This document shows positions 17,312 to 26,437 of a stretch of 64,000 nucleotides of DNA, one piece after another. Origin of the DNA: Klebsiella aerogenes KCTC 2190 (GTDB lineage: Bacteria > Pseudomonadota > Gammaproteobacteria > Enterobacterales > Enterobacteriaceae); contig NC_015663.1 in assembly GCF_000215745.1 (NCBI RefSeq), forward strand, positions 3,782,001 to 3,846,000. The letters are read 5' to 3'. Below the pieces are notes generated by a model, which was not told the DNA's origin, did no database searches, and was given only the letters and a program-made list of their open reading frames with translations. Both the position numbers and the translations under genes were made by a program. How positions within the stretch are numbered: position 1 is the first letter of the stretch; every line of letters starts with the position of its first letter.

Positions 17312-17962
17312 CTAATCGCGGGCCTCAACCGGCAGCCACAGGGCCTGCGGGTTAGCGAAATAATATTCAACTTCGGCATAAAAACGGCTGGCGTGCAGGC
17401 CATCCACAAAAGCGTGATTAAATCGGCCGGCAACCGGAATGATGCCATTTTTCAGTTTCCCCCACGTCAGGGCGGGCACCGCCGCGCCCACGTAGTATTC
17501 CGCATGGGTCATGGCGCTGAAGTGCAGCCACGGCAGGCAACTGGCGCAAAAGAAATTTTCTTCTTCCACAATAAGCGGTGAGGGATTGGTGCTTCTTGCG
17601 GCCTCAATGCGCGGCGTTGCGGCGGCGCTAAACGCGGGGAAATCAGCGGCGTTATCGCACCATACCTGGCGAAAACCTTCGCTGGCCGTCATGATCGGCG
17701 TCATCACCGAGATGGCGTCATATTCGATGATATCGTCGTTGCGCAGGCGCTGTTTCAACTGCGGTACGGCGTTGGCCGCACGCAACAGGCCGAATAACGC
17801 CAGTTGAAAGAAGGAAACGCCCCGGTCTTTCGCGCAGGTGTACAACTGTTGCGCTTCTACCGGCACGCACAGATTGAAGCTGGGATTGGCAAAGGTACGG
17901 TAGAACGTAAAGTGATCCAGGCGAGGCCAGCTCGCTTTATCAATAACGCGATAATGTGCCAC
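17312..17962 (-). CDS. Chloramphenicol acetyltransferase-like O-acetyltransferase (CatA family)
   Basis: The 216-residue protein shows the class-A CAT fold markers: HYRVIDKASWPRLDHFTFYR at the N-terminus, NPSFNLCVPVEA, and the catalytic histidine motif NHAFVDGLHASRF near the C-terminus (HxxxDG). CAT enzymes transfer acetyl from acetyl-CoA to chloramphenicol; chromosomal homologues often have other or unknown acceptors. I chose the GTG at 17962 because an AAGGAG lies 8 bases before it, and this sequence falls inside the longer reading that begins at ATG 17977. It sits 29 bases downstream of the VOC gene, probably co-transcribed. Confidence 0.82.
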   Translation of the reverse strand: MAHYRVIDKASWPRLDHFTFYRTFANPSFNLCVPVEAQQLYTCAKDRGVSFFQLALFGLLRAANAVPQLKQRLRNDDIIEYDAISVMTPIMTASEGFRQVWCDNAADFPAFSAAATPRIEAARSTNPSPLIVEEENFFCASCLPWLHFSAMTHAEYYVGAAVPALTWGKLKNGIIPVAGRFNHAFVDGLHASRFYAEVEYYFANPQALWLPVEARD

Positions 17963-17991
17963 GGTCGACTCCTTCATGTGGATTTGCCTTA

Positions 17992-18375
17992 CTATGCGAC
18001 GATTTCCACCAGGTTTCCATCAGGGTCTTTGATAACCGCCTCATAATAGCCATCGCCGGTGGTGCGTGGGGCAGAGACTAAAATTCCCGCCATTTCAGCG
18101 CGTTTGGCTAACGCATTCACCTGTTCCGTGCCGCCGACGGCGATCGCCAGATGCACCCACCCCGTATGGTTGTTATCGTGGGTCGAGTCATGTAAACCGG
18201 GTTTGGTCATTAACTCAATGGCCACGTCAGAGCCAATTTTTACAAAGTAGGATTCAAAACCAGGATTGGTTTTACTACGGTATTTTTCGTTGATTTCACC
18301 GGCAAAAAACTCCACCCAAAAGCGTGCTTGCTGCTCAAGATGGCGGGTCCAGAGGGCGATATGGGCAACTTTCAT
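17992..18375 (-). CDS. VOC (glyoxalase/bleomycin-resistance fold) family protein
   Basis: The 127-residue protein begins MKVAHIALWTRHLEQQARFW and ends YYEAVIKDPDGNLVEIVA, the paired beta-alpha-beta modules of a lactoylglutathione-lyase-like protein. Candidate metal ligands are His5, His in GWVHLAIAVG and Glu in NLVEIV. The function could be detoxification, isomerisation or antibiotic binding; no specific substrate can be assigned. It is divergent from the DeoR-type regulator with a 92-base gap, so the regulator may control it. Confidence 0.82.
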   Translation of the reverse strand: MKVAHIALWTRHLEQQARFWVEFFAGEINEKYRSKTNPGFESYFVKIGSDVAIELMTKPGLHDSTHDNNHTGWVHLAIAVGGTEQVNALAKRAEMAGILVSAPRTTGDGYYEAVIKDPDGNLVEIVA

Positions 18376-18467
18376 GGTTTACCTCGTAAAGGGTCGGGTT
18401 GACAGCATGCGCATAAGTGAACGATTATGCTCTTTTCTGCTCGTTATGTTTATTTTAAGGAGTTGTT

Positions 18468-19238
18468 GTGCTCGATTATGCAGCTTTCCCTCAGCAACGA
18501 CAAGCGCTGATTTGTCAGATCCTGCAGGAGGACGGTAGGGTCGTCTGCGCCGATCTGGCCCAGCGCTTACAGGTCTCTGAACACACTATTCGCCGCGATC
18601 TTCATGAGTTGAGCAAAGACGGATATTGTAAGAAAGTCTACGGCGGCGCGGTGATGACCCTGCCGGAATCCATGGAGTACAACGAACGTAAAGAGAAAAA
18701 CAGGGCAACAAAGAGCAGAATCGCACAGAAATGCGCACAGCTAGTGAAACCGGGCGGCTGTATTTTTATTGATACCGGCACCACCAATCTGGCCATGGCG
18801 GAAGCGCTACCGGGCGAACTGGCCTTAACCGTGGTTACCAATTCTCCGGAAATCGCGGCGGTTCTGCTTAAAAAACCGCTTTACGAGGTTGTGATGCTCG
18901 GAGGTTTGGTGCAACGCGCGGCAGGCGGTTGTGTCGGCGCATCGGCGGTGGCCCAGGTGCAGGGGATCCTCTTCGATCAGGGATTTATTGGCGGCTGCGC
19001 AATGGCTCCGGAGTCAGGTCTAACCGGCTTTGATCACGCCGATTGTGAATTTAAGAAAGCGGTTATCAAACAGTGCAGTGAAATTATCGTTGGCTTAACC
19101 TCAGATAAAATCCCCGCCGTCGCGCGTTTTGTGGTAGCTGAAAGCAGCGCCATTGACGTGCTGGTGGTGGAGGAAAACATCAGCCGTAAATACCGGGATG
19201 CTTTCCGTGAACACGAGATCCGTATCTATACCGTTTAA
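18468..19238 (+). CDS. DeoR/GlpR-family transcriptional regulator
   Basis: The 256-residue protein starts at a GTG, 5 bases after AAGGAG. It has the DeoR helix-turn-helix (RQALICQILQEDGRVVCADL, then VSEHTIRRDLHELSKDGYCKKVYGGAV) and the sugar-phosphate-isomerase-like sensor domain with FIDTGTTNLAMAEAL and FIGGCAMAPESGLTGFD. Such repressors sense phosphorylated sugars or related metabolites. Candidate targets are the divergent VOC-CAT genes or itself. A role in the downstream purine island is possible but unsupported. Confidence 0.88.
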   Translation: MLDYAAFPQQRQALICQILQEDGRVVCADLAQRLQVSEHTIRRDLHELSKDGYCKKVYGGAVMTLPESMEYNERKEKNRATKSRIAQKCAQLVKPGGCIFIDTGTTNLAMAEALPGELALTVVTNSPEIAAVLLKKPLYEVVMLGGLVQRAAGGCVGASAVAQVQGILFDQGFIGGCAMAPESGLTGFDHADCEFKKAVIKQCSEIIVGLTSDKIPAVARFVVAESSAIDVLVVEENISRKYRDAFREHEIRIYTV

Positions 19239-19363
19239 CACACGGGCAAATTATTAATTTGAGAAAACCGGGCTATCACTTTGATAAAAACGACGGCGAA
19301 ATGTTACTGGCCTGCGGACCGCGGCCTTAGCTGCGCTATTTTCTCTGCACTTTAGCCGCATTT

Positions 19364-19379
19364 TGCGCGACGACTCACA
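19364..19379 (+). promoter_or_regulatory. Degenerate copy of the island palindrome (TGCGC-N6-TCACA)
   Basis: The right half TCACA matches the element found upstream of uacT, ygfK and ygeW; the left half is degenerate. It lies 33 bases upstream of the sigma-54-like site. Taken alone it would not be called. Confidence 0.3.
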
Positions 19380-19411
19380 AAAACGAAGCTTAAACGGCAC
19401 CTCATTGATTT

Positions 19412-19428
19412 CTGGCACAAATCTTGGA
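19412..19428 (+). promoter_or_regulatory. Sigma-54-like -24/-12 promoter of the molybdenum hydroxylase operon
   Basis: CTGGCACAAATCTTGGA fits the consensus YTGGCACGrNNNTTGCW at all but two fixed positions. GG is followed ten bases later by GG where GC is expected. It lies about 100 bases before the hydroxylase start codon, on the right strand. Confidence 0.6.
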
Positions 19429-19527
19429 TTTGTTATCGGTGATGTGGCTTTTCCCATGGGTTATGGATAGCGCGACGTTTAGCAAACCCGGGATTGCCCG
19501 CAACGGATAATCATTGAGGGGACTGTT

Positions 19528-22500
19528 ATGTGTGCTTCACCTTCAGCGCCGCTACGGCGCGTGGATGGACTGGCGAAAGTCAAAGGAACGGCCGTTTATG
19601 GCGACGATATTACCTTACCGGGCATGCTGTATGGCGTTTGCCGCTTTGCGGATATACCCGCCGGGAAAATCGAGGCGATAGATCTTAGCGAGGCGCTGAA
19701 TGTTGCAGGCGTAGTAAAAATCGCCACCTGGCAGGATATCCCCGGTACACCGGTCGTGGGGATCATCGTCAAAGATTATCTGCCTATCGTCAAAGACGAG
19801 GTGGTCTTTCACGGCGATGTCGTCGCCGTGGTGGCGGCAACCAGTTATGAAGCCGCCTGCGAAGCGGCGGATAAAATTCATGTGCGCTATACGCCTTATA
19901 AGCCGCTAACGGACGTAGAAGCCGCGCTGGCGGCGGACGCCCGGCGAATTCACCCGGAGCGCAGCGATAATATCGCCGCCCATCACCACACCGTTAAAGG
20001 CGACATCGCCAAAGGCTTTGCCGAAGCCAGTCACGTGATTGAACGTGAATATGAAGTGGGCTTCCAGGAACACGCTTACATTGAACCGGAAGTCGTACTG
20101 ACCTGGCTTGACCCCACCGATGGTAGCCTGATTATCTCCGGCTCCATTCAGAACCCGCACCGCGTACGCAGCTTCGTGGCTAAGTTTATGGGCTGTCCGC
20201 AAAGCCAGATTAACGTCAAACGCGCGGTGATGGGCGGCTCGTTCGGCGGCAAAGATGACATCATCGATCACCTGGCCTGCCGTTCCGCATTGATGACGCG
20301 CCTGACCGGTCGTCCGGTGAAATTTACCTACACCCGCGAGCAGTCCATTATCGAAAGCTGTAAGCGCCACCCTTATAAAATGAAGTATCGCGCCGGGGTG
20401 GACGACAACGGACGCATTCTGGCGATCAAAATCGATATTCTTGCCGACAGCGGCGGCTATGCGGCGTCCTCCCCGTTCGTCACCTGGCGTTCTTCGGTGC
20501 AGGCCGCTGGGCCGTACAATATTGATAACGTCCATATCGACGTTAAAGCCGTCTATACCAACAACAGCTATACCTCGGCGATGCGTGGTTTCGGTTCACC
20601 ACAGGTGGTTTACGCCAACGAATCATTTATGGATGAAATTGCCGACGTGCTCAATCTCTCGCCGGTGGCGGTGCGTGAAGTGAACGCGCTGCGTCAGGGC
20701 GATACCTCGGTCACCGGGCAGCGGTTTGATAAACACACCGTCTCGGCGACTGAAGTCCTGAGTAAGGCGGTGAATGCCTCGGAATTTGCGGCAAAACGCC
20801 AACACTATCGTGAATTGAATCAAAAAGGCGGCGTTTATCGCTATGGCATTGGCCTGGCGCTGAGCTACCGTGGTTGTTCCATCGGCGCGGAAGGGGTTGA
20901 TACCTCGACGGCGCTCATTCAGGTGAATGAGGACGGCAGCGTCAATCTGGCGACATCGGTTTCTGAAAACGGTCAGGGTCTGCAAACCGCGATGTCGCTA
21001 ATCGCCGCGGAAGCCTTTGGTATTCCTCTATCTGAACTGCATTTTATGGAACCGCCGACCTCGGTTATCGGCGACGGCGGATCGACGGCGGCAACTCGTG
21101 GGACTATGGTCGGCGGTGGGGCGATTCTTGACGCCGCGGACAAGATAAAACGCCGCATTCTCAGCGTCGTCGGCGACAGCATCGGCACCCGCGAGTTGGC
21201 TGAAACCTTGTGGCAGGATGGCTTTATCATCAACGTCCAGGACAGTGAACGGCGTATTGATTTCAAAACCGCGGTTAATAAAACCAAATGGGCCAGCGTC
21301 AGCCTGACCGAATACGGCTGGTTTGTGCCGCCGCCCATTCACTGGGATGAAGAAAAAGGCTGCGGCAGCCCGTACTTTACCTGGGTTTACGGCTGCCAGG
21401 TGGCTGAGGTAAGAGTGAACACCAGCACCGGTAAAACCGATTTGCTGCATGTTACCGCCGCCCATGACGTGGGCCGGGTACTCAACCCGGTGGGGTTTGA
21501 AGGTCAGGTTTACGGTGGCGTGGCGCAGGGTTTTGGCTACGCGCTGCTGGAAGACTTCAACATTGAAAATGGCCAGGTCAAATCGGAAAACTTCGACAGC
21601 TACCTGCTGCCGACGATGAAAGATATTCCGCCGATGACGATTATCGGCGTAGAAAACCCGGATATCGCCGGGCCTCTGGGGGCGAAGGGGATCGGCGAAC
21701 CAGCCACTGAACTGGCGGCGGCGGCTATCAACAACGCGGTGAGTTTTGCCCTCGAGACGCGGTTTAATAAATTACCGTTGACCCTCGAACAGGTGATCCT
21801 CGGCTACAACCTGAAAAAGCCGGTTCGCCAAAGCGAAATGATGCTGGAGGCGGAAAACAAGAAGCAGGTGCTGCGCCTCACTGACGTGGAAGTGATTCGC
21901 GCGAAAAGCCTGCAGGAGGCGTTAACTCTGCTGGCGCAAGAGGGCGTGACGGCTATCGCCGGCGGTACCGATGTAATTGTGCAGGGGCGTCTGCAAACCC
22001 GCGCGATGCGGCTGGTTGATATTTCCCGTCTGCCGGAGTTGACGCAGGTGAGCGAAGATCCGGTCAGCCATGAGGTCATCATTGGCGGAGCGATGACCTT
22101 TAACCGTATTACCGATCATCCGCTGTTGCGCGAACGTTACCCGCTGCTGGTGCAGGCCTGTCATACCGTCGGTTCGCACCAGATCCGTAATCGCGCCACC
22201 ATCGGCGGCAATATCGTCAACGCCGCGCCCTGCGGCGATTCCATTCCACCTGCCATCCTCTATGACGCGCGCATCGAGCTGCGCTCGCTAAATGGCGTAC
22301 GCACCCTCGGTCTGGGCGAGTTTTTGCTGTCCGGCTACAAGACCCAGCGCCAGCCGGATGAACTTTTGACCAAAGTGATACTGCCGCCGCCGGCGCGCCC
22401 GCGGGCTAAAGGTTTCTATCACCAGTTAGGGCGGCGCAACGCGCTCAACATCACCCGTCAGAGCCTGAGCGCGCTGCTCGATTTTGCTGATGATGGCACG

Positions 22501-22743
22501 GTGAGCTACTGCCGTCTGGTGGACGGCGCGCTGTTCAGTAAGCCGCAGCGGTTACTGGATATTGAACGCTGCCTGCTAGGGAAACCGTTAAATAGCGACA
22601 CGATTAACAGCGCCTGCGAGGTGCTGGACAAGCTTATCTATGCGGCCATCGGTAAGCGCTGGTCGGCGGCATATAAGCAGCCGGTGTTCGTCAATATGTT
22701 CCGCGACATGATGGCCGAGGCGCAACGGGCCTCAGGGATTTAA
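19528..22743 (+). CDS. Fused molybdenum-binding and FAD-binding subunits of a xanthine-dehydrogenase-family hydroxylase
   Basis: The 1071-residue chain has two parts. Residues 1 to about 770 are a molybdenum subunit: hammerhead domain from residue 12 (LAKVKGTAVYGDDITLPGML), QEHAYIEPE, GGSFGGKDD, AMRGFGSPQ, and the catalytic glutamate region GAKGIGEP with Glu724. Residues about 785 to 1065 are an FAD subunit: AGGTD at 811-815 and TIGGNIVNAAP at 891-901. In E. coli these are separate (XdhA/XdhB) or arranged differently (XdhD plus YgfM). No frame break or repeated start separates the halves. Its place in the island points to a purine substrate (xanthine, urate-level ring or related). An anti-Shine-Dalgarno GAGGGGA precedes ATG. 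Confidence 0.88.
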   Translation: MCASPSAPLRRVDGLAKVKGTAVYGDDITLPGMLYGVCRFADIPAGKIEAIDLSEALNVAGVVKIATWQDIPGTPVVGIIVKDYLPIVKDEVVFHGDVVAVVAATSYEAACEAADKIHVRYTPYKPLTDVEAALAADARRIHPERSDNIAAHHHTVKGDIAKGFAEASHVIEREYEVGFQEHAYIEPEVVLTWLDPTDGSLIISGSIQNPHRVRSFVAKFMGCPQSQINVKRAVMGGSFGGKDDIIDHLACRSALMTRLTGRPVKFTYTREQSIIESCKRHPYKMKYRAGVDDNGRILAIKIDILADSGGYAASSPFVTWRSSVQAAGPYNIDNVHIDVKAVYTNNSYTSAMRGFGSPQVVYANESFMDEIADVLNLSPVAVREVNALRQGDTSVTGQRFDKHTVSATEVLSKAVNASEFAAKRQHYRELNQKGGVYRYGIGLALSYRGCSIGAEGVDTSTALIQVNEDGSVNLATSVSENGQGLQTAMSLIAAEAFGIPLSELHFMEPPTSVIGDGGSTAATRGTMVGGGAILDAADKIKRRILSVVGDSIGTRELAETLWQDGFIINVQDSERRIDFKTAVNKTKWASVSLTEYGWFVPPPIHWDEEKGCGSPYFTWVYGCQVAEVRVNTSTGKTDLLHVTAAHDVGRVLNPVGFEGQVYGGVAQGFGYALLEDFNIENGQVKSENFDSYLLPTMKDIPPMTIIGVENPDIAGPLGAKGIGEPATELAAAAINNAVSFALETRFNKLPLTLEQVILGYNLKKPVRQSEMMLEAENKKQVLRLTDVEVIRAKSLQEALTLLAQEGVTAIAGGTDVIVQGRLQTRAMRLVDISRLPELTQVSEDPVSHEVIIGGAMTFNRITDHPLLRERYPLLVQACHTVGSHQIRNRATIGGNIVNAAPCGDSIPPAILYDARIELRSLNGVRTLGLGEFLLSGYKTQRQPDELLTKVILPPPARPRAKGFYHQLGRRNALNITRQSLSALLDFADDGTVSYCRLVDGALFSKPQRLLDIERCLLGKPLNSDTINSACEVLDKLIYAAIGKRWSAAYKQPVFVNMFRDMMAEAQRASGI

Positions 22744-22786
22744 TGATTCAATCAGGGCGCCAGAGCGCCCTGTACAGGATAGAGCT

Positions 22787-23245
22787 ATGAGCACAATTAA
22801 AGTGAAGGTAAACGGCAAGCTGGTGGAAGCAAAAGTAGAAGGCAATATGCGCCTATTGGATCTGGTGCGGGATACATTGCATCTTACCGCCACCAAAGAG
22901 GGATGTTCGATTGGCGAATGCGGCGCCTGCACGGTGCTGATGGACGGTAACGCCGTTTGTTCTTGTCTGGTACTGGCCGAACAGTGTGATGAAGCGGAGA
23001 TCGAGACGCTCGAAGGGTTAAACGATAATCCGATTACGCAAAAATTACAGGATGCATTTATTGAGAAGGGCGGCGTGCAGTGCGGGTTCTGTACGCCGGG
23101 AGTACTGGTCAGCGCCACCGAATTATTAACCAAAGAGCCGCATCCGGACGAAGCGCAAATAAAGGATGTATTAGAAGGCAATATGTGCCGCTGTACCGGC
23201 TATCAGCCGATTATTGATTCCATTCAACACGCGATTAAATCGTGA
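22787..23245 (+). CDS. [2Fe-2S] subunit of the xanthine-dehydrogenase-family hydroxylase
   Basis: The 152-residue protein has both expected clusters. The plant-type ferredoxin site is Cys40, Cys45, Cys48 and Cys60 (CSIGECGACTVL), and the second site is Cys99, Cys102, Cys134 and Cys136 (QCGFCTPG and MCRCTGYQPI). It passes electrons between the molybdenum centre and FAD. It follows the fused subunit by 43 bases on the same strand, so the enzyme would be a two-polypeptide version of the usual three-subunit complex. Confidence 0.93.
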   Translation: MSTIKVKVNGKLVEAKVEGNMRLLDLVRDTLHLTATKEGCSIGECGACTVLMDGNAVCSCLVLAEQCDEAEIETLEGLNDNPITQKLQDAFIEKGGVQCGFCTPGVLVSATELLTKEPHPDEAQIKDVLEGNMCRCTGYQPIIDSIQHAIKS

Positions 23246-23272
23246 TCTTGTAACGGGGCTGCTGTTTTGTTA

Positions 23273-24130
23273 GTAGCCCCGGTAAGCGCCACCGGGGGAG
23301 GATTCCCGGATAGCGGCGCATAGCGCCTTATCCGGGCTACGGTTCGGTATTCGGTTGGTAGCCCCGGTAAGCGCAAGCGCCACCGGGGGAGGGTTCCCGG
23401 ATAGCGGCGCATAGCGCCTTATCCGGGCTACGGTTCGGTATTCGGTTGGTAGCCCCGGTAAGCGCAAGCGCCACCGGGGGAGGGTTCCCGGATAGCGGCG
23501 CACAGCGCCTTATCCGGGCTACGGTTCGGTAGTCGGTTGGTAGCCCCGGTAAGCGTAAGCGCCACCGGGGAGGGTTCCCGGATAGCGGCGCATGGCGCCT
23601 TATCCGGGCTACGGTTCGGTATTCGGTTGGTAGCCCCGGTAAGCGTAAGCGCCACCGGGGAGGGTTCCCGGATAGCGGCGCATAGCGCCTTATCCGGGCT
23701 ACGGTTCGGTATTCGGTCGGTAGCCCCGGTAAGCGTAAGCGCCACCGGGGGAGGGTTCCCGGATAGCGGCGCACAGCGCCTTATCCGGGCTACGGTTCGG
23801 TATTCGGTTGGTAGCCCCGGTAAGCGTAAGCGCCACCGGGGAGGGGCCGGATAGCGGCGCATAGCGCCTTATCCGGGCTACGGTTCGGTATTCGGTTGGT
23901 AGCCCCGGTAAGCGTAAGCGCCACCGGGGGAGGATTCCCGGATAGCGGCGCATAGCGCCTTATCCGGGCTACGGTTTGGTATTCGGTTGGTAGCTCCGGT
24001 AAGCGTAAGCGCCACCGGGGGAGGGTTCCCGGGATAGCGGCGCACAGCGCCTTATCCGGGCTACGGTTCGGTATTCGGTTGGGTAGCCCCGGTAAGCGTA
24101 AGCGCCACCGGGGGAGGGGCCGGATATCGG
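23273..24130. repeat. Tandem BIME/REP array, nine full units plus one partial, about 91 bp period
   Basis: Units begin GTAGCCCCGGTAAGCG at 23273, 23358, 23449, 23540, 23630, 23720, 23811, 23899, 23990 and 24083, giving periods of 85, 91, 91, 90, 90, 91, 88, 91 and 93. Each unit carries two imperfect hairpins: CCCCGGT...ACCGGGG, and a REP-like CCGGATAGCGGCGC...GCGCCTTATCCGG. They are joined by a GGTTCGGTATTCGGTTG linker. The first unit lacks an 8-base piece. The array fills the gap between the convergent hydroxylase and fdhF genes and may end transcription or bind gyrase/IHF as known BIMEs do. Frames on either strand across it are repeat artefacts. Confidence 0.95.
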
Positions 24131-24146
24131 GTAAGGCCGCCGAACC

Positions 24147-26294
24147 TTAACCCATCGCGCTTTCGCGCAGGCGGGCTTTCAGCTTGTTGTACTCCTCGAT
24201 CACGTACTGCTCCGCCGCGCGCTGATCGGCAATCCGTTCAACGTTAACCGCGCAGTACTTGTACTCCGGCGTTTTGGTTATCGGGCTCAGGTTCTCTGAC
24301 ACCAGCTCGTTACAGGCGCCGATCCACCACTGGTAGGTCATGTACACCGCGCCTTTATTCGGTCGATCGCTGACCTGCGCGCGGGTGATGATGCGACCCT
24401 TACGCGAATTGACCCACACCAGCGCTTCATCCTCGATACCTAACCGTTCGGCGTCGGCGGTGTTGATTTGCGCATAGCCGGGTTCATCGGCAAGCCTGGT
24501 TAAGGCCGCGCAGTTGCCGGTCATCGAACGGCAGGAGTAGTGGCCGACTTCGCGCACCGTTGAGAGCACCATCGGGTACTGTTCAGAAAGTTTATCTCCC
24601 GGCGCGACCCAGTCGCAGGTGAAGAACTGGGCTTTACCGCTCGGTGTAGAGAATGTCTCTTTAAACAGATACGACGTCCCCTGGTCGGCGTCGGACTCAT
24701 CGCGGCATGGCCACATGACATAGCCGAGCTCGCCCATTTTTTCATAGGTGGCGCCGTAGAAGTCCGGGCACAGATGCCGCAACTCATCCCAGATCTCCTG
24801 GGTGTTGTTGTAGTGCATCGGATAGCCCATCCGGGTGGCGATTTCGCTGATAATCTGCCAGTCGGTTTTCAGATCCCACTTCGGCTCCACCGCTTTAAAG
24901 AAGCGCTGGAAGCCGCGGTCCGCTGCGGTATACACGCCTTCGTGCTCGCCCCACGAGGTGGACGGCAGGATGACGTCGGCCGCGGCGGCGGTTTTGGTCA
25001 TGAAAATATCCTGGACGATAACCAGTTCCAGCTGTTCAAACGCCTTGCGCACCGCGGAAAGCTCGGCATCGGTCTGCAGCGGATCCTCGCCCATAATGTA
25101 CGCCGCGCGGACTTCGCCGTGTTCGGCGCGGTGCGGCAGCTCGCTGATGCGATAACCGGTATGTTCCGGCAGGCTGTCGACGCCCCAGGCTCTGGCGAAC
25201 TTCTCGCGGTTTTCCGGGAACTTAACGTACTGGTAGCCCGGATAGGTATCCGGCAGCGCGCCCATATCGCAGGCGCCCTGGACGTTGTTCTGCCCGCGAA
25301 CCGGGTTGACGCCGACGCTCGGCTTGCCGAGGTTGCCGGTAAGGATCGCGAGGCTGGTCAGCGAGCGCACGGTCTCCACGCCCTGGTAGAACTGGGTGAC
25401 GCCCATGCCCCACAGGATGGCGGCGGATTTGGCGCTGGCGTACATCCGGGCGCAGGCGCGGATCTCCTGAGCGCTGACGCCGGTTATCTCTTCCACCGAC
25501 TCCGGCGTGTAGCCTTCAACGATTTTGCGATACTCCTCGAAGCCTTCGGAACGGCTGGCGACGAAGGATTTATCGTACAGATCCTCTGCAATAATGACGT
25601 GGCCAATGGCGTTGAGCAGCGCGATATTCGAGCCGTTCTTCAGCGCGATGTGCATGTCGGCGATGCGCGCGGTTTCAATCTTGCGCGGGTCGCAGACGAT
25701 GATTTTCGCCCCGTTGCGTTTGGCGTTAATGACGTGATTCGCCACGATAGGGTGGGAATCCGCCGGGTTGTAACCGAAGATAAACACCAGATCGGTGTTA
25801 TCAATCTCCGTGATGGCGTTACTCATGGCGCCGTTACCGACCGACTGGTGCAGACCTGCAACCGAAGGGCCGTGTCAGACGCGAGCGCAGCAGTCGACGT
25901 TATTGGTGCCAATAACGGCGCGCGCGAATTTTTGCATCACGTAGTTGGTTTCATTACCGGTCCCGCGGGAGGAGCCGGTGGTCTGGATCGCGTCCGGGCC
26001 ATATTTTTCTTTAATGGCGCCAAGGCGGGTGGCGACGTAATCGAGCGCCTCATCCCAGGAGACGGCTTCCAGTTTGCCGCCACGCTGGCGACGGATCATG
26101 GGGGTTTTGAGACGCGGGGTCAGGATCTGGGTATCGTTAATGAAGTCCCAGCCATAATAGCCTTTCAGACACAGGGTGCCCTGATTGTTTTTCCCCATGG
26201 CCGCTTCGGCGCCGACGACCATGCCGTCGTCCACCACCAGCCGCAGCTTACAGCCAGCGGCGCAGTAGGGACAGACGGTGGTGACTTTTTCCAT
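24147..26294 (-). CDS. fdhF: Formate dehydrogenase H, selenocysteine-containing
   Basis: Reading through an in-frame UGA at 25875-25877 (codon 140) gives a 715-residue protein, the same length as E. coli FdhF. The flank VDCCARV-Sec-HGPSVAG matches the known selenocysteine site. The N-terminus MEKVTTVCPYCAAGCKLRL has the CxxCxxxC [4Fe-4S] motif, followed by the molybdopterin-guanine-dinucleotide domains. A bSECIS hairpin follows the UGA. The enzyme oxidises formate to CO2 and donates electrons to an iron-sulfur partner. Here it is not with hyc or hyp genes; it follows uacT and a small membrane peptide by 11 bases, so it probably serves urate metabolism. Normal gene callers would split it in two. 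Confidence 0.96.
25829..25877 (-). promoter_or_regulatory. bSECIS element with selenocysteine UGA codon
   Basis: On the minus strand the TGA (25877-25875) is followed by sequence that folds into the fdhF-type hairpin. The apical part at 25863-25847 has GGTTGC pairing with GCACC around a loop with GGTCT, including the bulged U that SelB recognises. It is nearly identical to the E. coli fdhF element as I remember it. Confidence 0.9.
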
Positions 26295-26305
26295 CGTGTG
26301 ACTCC

Positions 26306-26434
26306 TTAAAAATAGTACGGCAACAGATAGATAAAACGGCTGTTAATTCCGAGGGTAATGGCGTCCTGGATGGCGGGAACCGCCATCAGGGCCATCATCA
26401 ACAGTGCAAAAAGCAGACGTTGCGACATAGACAT
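26306..26434 (-). CDS. 42-residue single-span membrane peptide between uacT and fdhF
   Basis: I do not recognise a named family. The frame starts MSMSQRLLFALLMMALMAVP and ends SRFIYLLPYYF. One hydrophobic helix (about residues 6-24) is followed by a short tail rich in aromatics. CAGGAG precedes the ATG at 6-7 bases. The start lies four bases past the uacT stop, and fdhF begins 11 bases after its stop, so it is embedded in an operon. A small subunit or assembly/anchor peptide for UacT or for FdhF is plausible but unproved. A second ATG two codons downstream could also serve. Confidence 0.65.
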   Translation of the reverse strand: MSMSQRLLFALLMMALMAVPAIQDAITLGINSRFIYLLPYYF

Positions 26435-26437
26435 CAA

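Noticed and set aside
23224-24130. Several overlapping frames of 60-145 codons on both strands with repeated sequence
   Set aside because: They are translations of the tandem 91-bp BIME units; no ribosome sites and identical peptides in each unit.
23273-24130. CRISPR-like array
   Set aside because: The whole unit repeats with no unique spacers, each unit holds REP palindromes, and there are no cas genes in the window.
25875-25877. In-frame stop splitting fdhF into two pieces (apparent pseudogene)
   Set aside because: The flanks match the FdhF selenocysteine site at residue 140 and a bSECIS hairpin follows, so UGA is read as selenocysteine.
24774-26309. Long plus-strand frame of 511 codons
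   Set aside because: It is antisense to fdhF, a well-matched gene; its long openness comes from the G/C-rich codon pattern of fdhF.
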